Origin: an uncultured Lachnospiraceae bacterium
GTDB taxonomy: Bacteria; Bacillota; Clostridia; Lachnospirales; Lachnospiraceae
DNA: 13,046 nucleotides
Direction of reading: 5' to 3'
Assembly (NCBI GenBank): GCA_947177105.1
Contig: CAMWTF010000029.1
Location: forward strand, 1 to 13,046
The stretch's first letter is position 1, and every line of letters begins with the position of its first letter. A program made the translations under genes and the position numbers. Below, one piece after another: positions 1-4,255 of this stretch. Under the pieces are notes generated by a model that was given only the letters and a program-made list of their open reading frames with translations, had not been told where the DNA came from and did not search any database.

Positions 1-72
1 TGTAAACCGTTTGTCTTGTGTAAACTCCGGGTCCCGGGTTACCCTTATACACCCAAACGTTTGGTTCCTGGG
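1..72. other. Palindrome-rich junction beyond truncated metQ
   Basis: This short stretch follows the premature stop of metQ and is unlike any part of a MetQ gene. It contains TGTAAAC twice in direct orientation (1-7 and 19-25), the odd palindrome CCGGGTCCCGG (27-37) and the perfect 12-base palindrome CCAAACGTTTGG (53-64). Such density of symmetrical motifs at a gene break suggests the edge of an inserted or rearranged element, but no transposase or clear terminal inverted repeat can be seen within the window. The identity of the element is unknown. Confidence 0.35.
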
Positions 73-582
73 CTATGCACCGGCTGTGTTGGAGGCATCA
101 TTGGGCACCGCAATCTTGGCCCCGTTCGTTATCTCCTCCAGAGAACTGTGAGCGGAAGAATATATGCCGGCAGGAACTGTGGGGATGGGACTGATGGGCA
201 TCAGACTGCCGCTGTTGTTTGCATTAAAGTTCTCTGCGTAGGCGGTGTGCTGTTCCACATTTACATCCACTTCCCCGTCATTCAAAGCGATATCCGCCGT
301 CAACAGATCGGAAAAGTCCACGCCCTTGAGAGTATAGCCCTGTTTTTCCAGAATCGGCACAATGGCGGCTTCAAACAGTTCTGTATAGGGTCCCTGGGAT
401 TTGCCATAGACAATCTCCGTCTTGGAGGCGGCATTGTCCTCCCCGGAGCTTTGGTTTCCCGGATCCTGGCTTTCTTGACTGCGGTTCTCTGCTCCCCGGC
501 TCCCTGTCTCTTTATTCCCGCAGGCCGCCAGACTCAGCATAAATGCAGTCAATAGTAACATCTTTCCAAATACTTTTTTCAT
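73..582 (-). pseudogene. metQ: MetQ/NlpA-family substrate-binding lipoprotein, 3'-truncated
   Basis: This is the methionine-type solute-binding lipoprotein of the MetNIQ importer, normally about 270 residues and anchored outside the membrane to deliver substrate to MetI. The start at 582 (MKKVFGK) is chosen because it opens a signal peptide with a lipobox ending LAAC (Cys21) and is preceded by a purine-rich ribosome binding site. A longer in-frame extension to 732 would run into metI. Residues 56-160 carry family features: the IVYGKSQGPYTELFEAAIVPIL segment region, the DIALNDGEVDVNV region, the QH/YAENFN stretch and the IAVPNDASN motif. The frame then stops at residue 169, where MetQ proteins normally continue with about 100 more residues of the second lobe. 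No shifted reading frame restores the family sequence, so this is a rearrangement rather than a simple frameshift. It lies 106 bp downstream of metI. Loss of the second lobe should abolish binding. Confidence 0.75.
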
Positions 583-688
583 AATCTCTCTCCTCTCCCT
601 TATAAGATATCTCAGGCGATTGCAAAACTCCCCTTCCAATAACAGGGACTGGTCAATATTTACAAAACCCGTTCCATTTACCTGCCGC

Positions 689-1369
689 TCACCGGTGTTC
701 CCGCAGCTTCCGTGAAATTCTGTTGCCCGCAATCTGAAGCAATTGCACCAATAATACCAGAATAACCACCGTAAAAACCATCAGCGGGGTATTCATCTTT
801 TCATAACCATAGGTAAGAGCCAGATCACCGATACCGCCGCCGCCGCAGTAGCCGGCCATTGCGGATGCCCCCAAAAGACCTATGGTTCCGGTTGTCATTG
901 CCAGAACCACGGAGCCCAGTGTCTCCGGCACCAGAAAATAGCGAATCACCTGCCAGTTGGATGCCCCCATGGCCTGCGCTGCCTCAAGGATTCCGGGCGG
1001 AACCTCCAACAGACTGTTTTCCATGAGCCGGGCCAGGTAAGGACTGATGTAGACTACCAGCGGAACCAGCGCCGCCCTGCTGCCGATGGTGGTTCCCATA
1101 ATCGCCCGGGTCAGCGGCATGATGGTCACAAGCAAAATGATAAACGGAATACTTCTCACCACATTGATATAGAAGTTCACTACCTGATATAAAATCCTGT
1201 TTTCTGTCAGGCCGCCTTTCCGGCAGAGCACCAATACCAGCGCCATCAAAAAGCCCACTATAGTGCCCGCCAGCAGAGAACAGCCCACCATATACAAAGT
1301 CTGGCCTCCGTTGAGGAGCAGCCGTTCCACGGACACCTTGAAGATTTTCATTTCCAGAAATTCTTCCAT
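689..1369 (-). CDS. metI: Methionine-type ABC transporter permease MetI
   Basis: This is the membrane-spanning subunit of the MetNIQ D/L-methionine (or related sulfur amino acid) importer, 226 residues, the usual length. Hydrophobic helices lie at about 24-49, 63-88, 97-115, 152-175 and 193-215, giving five membrane segments. The cytoplasmic EAA loop that docks on the ATPase is clear at residues 129-148 (EAAQAMGASNWQVIRYFLVP). The Gly-rich GYCGGGGIGDLAL stretch at 173-185 is typical of the family. The ATG at 1369 overlaps the metN stop codon by one base (TAATG), which indicates translational coupling. A second ATG at 1351 (MKIFKV) would remove six residues and cannot be excluded. Confidence 0.93.
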   Translation of the reverse strand: MEEFLEMKIFKVSVERLLLNGGQTLYMVGCSLLAGTIVGFLMALVLVLCRKGGLTENRILYQVVNFYINVVRSIPFIILLVTIMPLTRAIMGTTIGSRAALVPLVVYISPYLARLMENSLLEVPPGILEAAQAMGASNWQVIRYFLVPETLGSVVLAMTTGTIGLLGASAMAGYCGGGGIGDLALTYGYEKMNTPLMVFTVVILVLLVQLLQIAGNRISRKLREHR

Positions 1370-2394
1370 TATGAGGTCACCACCCTTTCCCGCAAGACAC
1401 CTGCCTGGTCAATTTTTGCCTCGGCCTCCTCCAGCCGATCATCCTCCCCGATCAGCTGCAAGATAAAAATACACATAACGCTGTTCTCCAGTTCCTGGAC
1501 CGTAGCCCCAAGGATATTGACCTCAACACCATCTATATGGCAGATCTCCGAGATCACAGGTTTTTTGACGTTGCTTCCCACAAATTTCAGTCGATCCACC
1601 CAGTAATTTCTTCGCTCCGAGTACAGCAGTTCCGTTATGCTCTCTGGAATCTGGTCACGGATGACCGTCCTAACAAATTCCTGTGTGACCGTCGCCTGGG
1701 GACGGCTGAATACCCCCATCACACTCCCCTGTTCCACCACCCTTCCCTCTTCCATGACCGCCACTCTGTTGCAGATCATCTGGATCACCTGCATCTGATG
1801 GGTGATCAGCAGGATAGTGACTCCCATCTCCCGGTTGATGCGCTTCAGCAGCTGCAATATGGATTCCGTGGTTTTGGGATCAAGGGCGCTGGTGGCTTCG
1901 TCACACAGAAGAATGGATGGCGCCGTGACCAATGCCCTGGCAATCCCGACTCTCTGCTTCTGTCCCCCGGAAAGCTGACTGACATAGGCATCCCTGCGAT
2001 CCTCCAACTCCACAAACTGCAATACCTCATGTACTCGTTTTGTGATCCGCTCTTTGTCCGCTCTCTCCAGAATCAGCGGAATTGCTACATTCTGGAAGAC
2101 GGTCTTTGACTCCAGCAGATTGAACTGCTGAAATACTATGCCTATTTTCCGGCGGACTTTCCGCAGCTGGGCCGCAGTGAGATCAGTCAGTTCCTGGCCG
2201 TCCACCACTACCCTGCCGCTGTTCGGTTTTTCCAGACGGTTGACCATACGGATCAGAGTGGACTTGCCTGCACCCGAGAAGCCGATAATGCCGTATATAT
2301 CGCCTTTTTCCACATGTATGGAAACATCCTGCAGGGCTTTTACAACTTTTCTGCGGTCTGAAAAGCTTTTGTTGATATTTTCAAGTCGAATCAT
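1369..2394 (-). CDS. metN: Methionine-type ABC transporter ATP-binding protein MetN
   Basis: This is the cytoplasmic ATPase that powers the MetNIQ importer, 341 residues, full family length. Walker A is GFSGAGKST at 38-46, the Q-loop is FQQF at 87-90, the signature is LSGGQ at 140-144, Walker B is ILLCDE at 160-165, and the switch histidine is in LITHQ. After the nucleotide-binding domain, roughly residues 265-341 form the C-terminal NIL (ACT-like) domain, which in characterised MetN proteins binds methionine and gives trans-inhibition. The start at 2394 has GAGGGA six bases upstream. It is the first structural gene of the operon and sits directly behind the leader attenuator. The true substrate (methionine, cystine or both) cannot be told from MetN alone, and the leader suggests a sulfur amino acid. 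Confidence 0.95.
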   Translation of the reverse strand: MIRLENINKSFSDRRKVVKALQDVSIHVEKGDIYGIIGFSGAGKSTLIRMVNRLEKPNSGRVVVDGQELTDLTAAQLRKVRRKIGIVFQQFNLLESKTVFQNVAIPLILERADKERITKRVHEVLQFVELEDRRDAYVSQLSGGQKQRVGIARALVTAPSILLCDEATSALDPKTTESILQLLKRINREMGVTILLITHQMQVIQMICNRVAVMEEGRVVEQGSVMGVFSRPQATVTQEFVRTVIRDQIPESITELLYSERRNYWVDRLKFVGSNVKKPVISEICHIDGVEVNILGATVQELENSVMCIFILQLIGEDDRLEEAEAKIDQAGVLRERVVTS

Positions 2395-2483
2395 GTATCA
2401 TCCCTCGTTTTGTTTTAACAAACCCTCATGAATGCCGCATGCGTATCTGCCTGTATTGGACACCTGACAGCAAATTTGGGCAT

Positions 2484-2513
2484 AAAAAAACCGGGTTCCC
2501 TAAAAATCCCCGG
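2484..2513 (-). terminator. Intrinsic terminator of the metNIQ leader (attenuator)
   Basis: Read on the minus strand, CCGGG (2513-2509) pairs with CCCGG (2495-2491) and is followed by seven T residues (2490-2484). It lies between the leader-peptide gene and metN, about 90 nt before the metN start, so it would stop transcription before the operon. Its left arm is shared with the alternative pairing at 2511-2525/2589-2602, as expected for a regulated terminator. Confidence 0.8.
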
Positions 2514-2619
2514 ATAGCATGATATATCTTACCTCTGCCCCAAGTGCATTATCCCAATGCACTACAAGAAATGTCGAAGCATTCGGCCATATCATCTATC
2601 CGAATTTCCTGCATTCGAC
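2511..2619 (-). promoter_or_regulatory. Leader hairpin 1 and competing antiterminator pairing
   Basis: On the minus strand, GTCGAATGC (2619-2611) pairs with GCTTCGAC (2580-2573) with one bulged base. Directly inside, ATTCGG (2605-2600) pairs with CCGAAT (2586-2581), giving a two-part protector hairpin inside the leader coding sequence. The loop segment CGGATAGATGATAT (2602-2589) is instead complementary over 14 bp, with a single bulged G, to the segment at 2525-2511, which includes the first bases of the terminator. A third hairpin, AGTGCATT/AATGCACT (2563-2556 with 2550-2543), spans the leader stop codon. The mutually exclusive structures are what an attenuator needs. The structures are seen in the sequence and the regulatory reading is inferred. 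Confidence 0.72.
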
Positions 2620-2662
2620 AGCAACACATGTTATTGTAAAAGCTTCTGTTATTGATAACCAT
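2549..2662 (-). CDS. 37-residue polycysteine leader peptide of the metNIQ operon
   Basis: This is a small gene. The ATG at 2662 has a strong ribosome binding site, AGGAGAGG (2678-2671), spaced by eight bases, and the frame runs 37 codons to TAA at 2551-2549. The peptide contains MCCCRM at residues 12-17, with Cys13-15 encoded by TGT TGC TGT at 2626-2618, plus Cys28 and Cys33. That makes five Cys and four Met in 37 residues. A ribosome waiting at the Cys run would cover the left arm of hairpin 1 (2619-2611), free the antiterminator strand and let RNA polymerase read into metN. Completion at the stop codon would allow hairpin 1 and the terminator to form. The likely role is therefore in cis, sensing charged tRNA-Cys. 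Cysteine-rich leader peptides are an established attenuation device in mycobacterial sulfur genes. Here the assignment rests on sequence layout only. Confidence 0.72.
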   Translation of the reverse strand: MVINNRSFYNNMCCCRMQEIRIDDMAECFDISCSALG

Positions 2663-2708
2663 TGTTCTTACCTCTCCTTTTGATTGTTTTCCTGTTTGGA
2701 ATATGGCA

Positions 2709-2737
2709 ATATTAACACTATTTACCTACTATGTCAA
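2709..2737 (-). promoter_or_regulatory. Sigma-A promoter of the leader-metNIQ operon
   Basis: On the minus strand, a perfect -35 box TTGACA (2737-2732) and a -10 box TAATAT (2714-2709) are separated by 17 bp. Transcription would begin near 2702, about 24 nt before the leader-peptide ribosome binding site. It is the best promoter match in the window. Confidence 0.8.
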
Positions 2738-2792
2738 TAGGTTTATTTGAATTATTTAAAATTTCTTCTGCGCTGTTGCCTGCAAAAATATA

Positions 2793-2826
2793 ATCCAGGC
2801 TGCCACATATCTGTGAAAGCCTGGAT
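2793..2826. repeat. Nested perfect inverted repeat (hairpin)
   Basis: Outer arms ATCCAGGCT and AGCCTGGAT (9 bp) enclose a second stem CACA/TGTG with a TATC loop, separated by a two-by-two internal loop. On the minus strand it is followed by a T-rich tail, so it could act as a weak leftward terminator. It could equally be a structured leader element or an operator. No gene reading into it from the right was found. Confidence 0.4.
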
Positions 2827-2955
2827 CTCCAAGTATAAATATGTCAAACAGAATAACAAAACATGGATTTTCCCAAGGTACACCTGCGTCTCTCTTATGA
2901 CGCATACACAGTCTGCCCCAGGTGTCTAAGGTAACTTGTAAATTTTGCGAACAAT

Positions 2956-2983
2956 TTGTGTAAAATTATTAAATAACTATAAA
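2956..2983 (+). promoter_or_regulatory. Possible promoter for the ABC exporter operon
   Basis: TTGTGT (2956-2961) and TATAAA (2978-2983) are spaced by 16 bp on the plus strand, upstream of the repeat cluster and the ATPase gene. The -35 match is poor and the leader would be about 330 nt, carrying repeat copies A-C. It is the best candidate found on this strand, and no better one lies closer to 3322. Confidence 0.25.
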
Positions 2984-3066
2984 TCTGTGGATATTCTCAA
3001 AAAGAACGTGCTATCATTAAAAATATCAATCCGTTAGCCAATTGTGAAACATTCTATGCAAGTGAC

Positions 3067-3133
3067 AAGTTTGGAAGTTTCACTTCCAAATACGCATTAA
3101 CGCAGTATCGCAGGCTCGGCCTGCGATATGCAG
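3067..3133 (+). repeat. Two-hairpin interspersed repeat, copy A
   Basis: Hairpin I is TTTGGAAGT (3070-3078) with ACTTCCAAA (3082-3090). A GC-poor linker containing GCATTAACGCA follows. Hairpin II is TATCGCAGGC (3106-3115) with GCCTGCGATA (3119-3128), a perfect 10-bp stem with a 3-base loop. It is the cleanest copy and best shows the family architecture. Confidence 0.8.
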
Positions 3134-3190
3134 AAACTTCCAAATACGCATTAACGCAATAACACGGGCACAGCCCGCGTTATGCAGGGA
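3134..3190 (+). repeat. Two-hairpin interspersed repeat, copy B (5' partial)
   Basis: A 23-base stretch at 3136-3158 is identical to 3082-3104 of copy A, so this copy begins at the right arm of hairpin I. Its hairpin II has a different sequence: ATAAC and CGGGC (3159-3169, one mismatch) pair with GCCCG and GTTAT (up to 3183). The stem is kept although the bases differ from copy A. Confidence 0.7.
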
Positions 3191-3262
3191 AGAGGTAAGT
3201 TTGGAACTAATGTTCCAAATATCAACTGATACAATATCACAGGCGAAACCTGTGGTATCCAT
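3191..3262 (+). repeat. Two-hairpin interspersed repeat, copy C
   Basis: It begins with AGAGGTAAG. Hairpin I is TTTGGAAC (3200-3207) with GTTCCAAA (3212-3219). Hairpin II is ATATCACAGG (3234-3243) with CCTGTGGTAT (3249-3258), which has one G-T wobble. It ends about 60 bp before the ATPase start codon, so it would lie in the 5' leader of that gene. Confidence 0.75.
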
Positions 3263-3321
3263 AAAGAGATGCGTTTTGTAATCGCTAAATCAACCCATAA
3301 TAGTAAGAGGAGAATCAGGCC

Positions 3322-4026
3322 ATGGGATCATTTGTGGAATTTCAGGATGTGAGCAAAATATATCAGACTGGAGAAGTATCCATACAGGCGCTGCATGATG
3401 TGAATTTCCAGATAGAGTGTGGGGAGTTCTGCGTCATTGTGGGAGCCTCCGGAGCAGGCAAAACTACCATATTAAATATCCTGGGGGGCATGGATACCCT
3501 GACGGGCGGCAAAGTATATCTGGATGGAGAAGAGATTTCCGCCTACAATAAAAAGGAACTCACCAAATACCGAAGGTTCGATGTGGGATTTGTGTTTCAG
3601 TTTTACAACCTGGTGCCCAACCTGACGGCGCTGGAGAATGTGGAACTGGCGGCGCAGATCTGCACGGATCCGCTGGACGCGGCGCAGGTCCTGGGAGAAG
3701 TGGGCTTGGGAGATCGGATGAAGAACTTCCCGGCCCAGCTCTCCGGCGGAGAACAACAGCGGGTGGCCATCGCCCGGGCACTGGCCAAGAACCCCAAACT
3801 GCTGCTGTGTGACGAGCCCACGGGAGCTCTGGACTACAACACGGGAAAGGCCGTGTTAAAGCTCCTGCAGGATACCTGTAGGGACAAGGGCAAGACCGTC
3901 ATCGTCATCACCCACAACCAGGCGCTCACCGCCATGGCCGACCGCATTATCACTGTCAAAAGCGGCACCATCGTCAGCATGGTGAAGAATGAGCAGATTA
4001 TAAAAGTGGAAGATATTGAGTGGTAA
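3322..4026 (+). CDS. ABC transporter ATP-binding protein (LolD/MacB type)
   Basis: This is the cytoplasmic ATPase subunit of an exporter or mechanotransmission-type ABC system, 234 residues, the usual size. Walker A is GASGAGKT at 41-48, the Q-loop is at VFQF (Gln93), the signature is LSGGE at 140-144, Walker B is LLLCDEPTGALD at 160-171, and the switch His198 is in VITHNQ. The DEPTGALD sequence and the lack of a regulatory C-terminal domain place it in the MacB/LolD/FtsE-like branch that partners with FtsX-fold permeases. The start at 3322 has AGAGGAG (3306-3312) upstream. The next gene is such a permease, 229 bp downstream, and that gap is filled by repeats D and E. The stop codon lies inside the first bases of repeat D (GGTAAGTTT), so the last codons may have been shaped by repeat insertion. 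The substrate is unknown. Confidence 0.93.
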   Translation: MGSFVEFQDVSKIYQTGEVSIQALHDVNFQIECGEFCVIVGASGAGKTTILNILGGMDTLTGGKVYLDGEEISAYNKKELTKYRRFDVGFVFQFYNLVPNLTALENVELAAQICTDPLDAAQVLGEVGLGDRMKNFPAQLSGGEQQRVAIARALAKNPKLLLCDEPTGALDYNTGKAVLKLLQDTCRDKGKTVIVITHNQALTAMADRIITVKSGTIVSMVKNEQIIKVEDIEW

Positions 4027-4115
4027 GTTTGAATGTATAACATTCAAATACTGATTGGTGCAATATCGCAGGCGAAGCCGGAGTTTGGCCAAGCAAAACT
4101 CCAGATATGCATGTA
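4022..4115 (+). repeat. Two-hairpin interspersed repeat, copy D, with inserted hairpin
   Basis: It begins GGTAAGTTT and supplies the TAA stop of the ATPase gene. Hairpin I is TTTGAATGT (4028-4036) with ACATTCAAA (4040-4048), a different sequence from copies A and C but still a perfect 9-bp stem. Hairpin II starts as in copy A (ATATCGCAGGC, 4063-4073). After GCC (4077-4079), however, a foreign hairpin GGAGTTT/AAACTCC (4080-4086 with 4096-4102) sits where TGCG would be, before the closing ATAT (4105-4108). Confidence 0.7.
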
Positions 4116-4186
4116 GAGGTAAGTTTAAACTCACGTTTTAACTGCCGATTAACGCAGCAGCGCAGACACGGCTTGCGATGTAATGC
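4116..4186 (+). repeat. Two-hairpin interspersed repeat, copy E (degenerate)
   Basis: It starts AGAGGTAAGTTT like copy C and keeps the linker GATTAACGCAGC. Hairpin I is reduced to TTTAAAC with an imperfect partner, and hairpin II (CGCAGAC to GGCTTGCG, about 4161-4178) is mispaired. It ends about 70 bp before the permease start. Both the position and the shared 5' sequence support membership of the family. Confidence 0.55.
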
Positions 4187-4255
4187 CCCCTATTGGTCTG
4201 GCAGTTGAACTTTACAATTATGTACATCGGGTTATAACAGAAATGGAGCGTCTAT

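Larger units (their letters stand above)
2738..3066. other. AT-rich divergent intergenic region with two hairpins
   Basis: No convincing gene is present between the metNIQ promoter and the repeat cluster. The short frame at 2747-2929 starts with TTG and lacks a ribosome binding site. Two inverted repeats stand out. The first is ATCCAGGCT (2793-2801) with AGCCTGGAT (2818-2826), which nests CACA/TGTG (2804-2807 with 2812-2815). The second is ACACCTG (2880-2886) with CAGGTGT (2919-2925), which nests TGCGTC/GACGCA (2885-2890 with 2899-2904). The remainder is AT-rich and may hold the promoter of the rightward operon. Confidence 0.5.

Noticed and set aside
1..72. End of an IS256-family insertion sequence
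   Set aside because: TTGTGTAAAC-like bases resemble motifs near IS256 ends, but their orientation relative to the metQ break is the reverse of what was expected, and no transposase or paired end is visible.
16..555. Plus-strand open frame of 179 codons antisense to metQ
   Set aside because: The opposite strand encodes a clear lipoprotein with lipobox and family motifs, and this frame has no recognisable features.
2549..2600. Leader peptide C-terminus as a remnant helix-turn-helix regulator
   Set aside because: The IDDMAECFDISCSAL stretch vaguely resembles a helix-turn-helix, but the frame is only 37 codons with a good start, and the resemblance is too short to support.
2395..2700. S-box (SAM-I) riboswitch or T-box leader for metNIQ
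   Set aside because: The minus-strand leader has neither the SAM-I core motifs nor the T-box GGGTGGNACCGCG sequence. The structures found are explained by the leader peptide, antiterminator and terminator.
2747..2929. Small plus-strand gene of 60 codons
   Set aside because: It begins with TTG, has no ribosome binding site and overlaps two strong inverted repeats. Its composition looks like AT-rich intergenic DNA.
3080..3262. Small minus-strand gene of 60 codons
   Set aside because: It consists almost entirely of the two-hairpin repeats A-C, whose internal duplication makes the apparent peptide repetitive.
3067..4186. CRISPR array
   Set aside because: Repeat copies differ in sequence, are irregularly spaced, contain two hairpins each and are separated by a gene. 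There are no regular spacers and no cas genes.
4211..4238. Promoter (TTTACA, 16 bp, TATAAC) directly before the permease
   Set aside because: Transcription would begin at the ribosome binding site itself, leaving no leader, so the match is probably chance.
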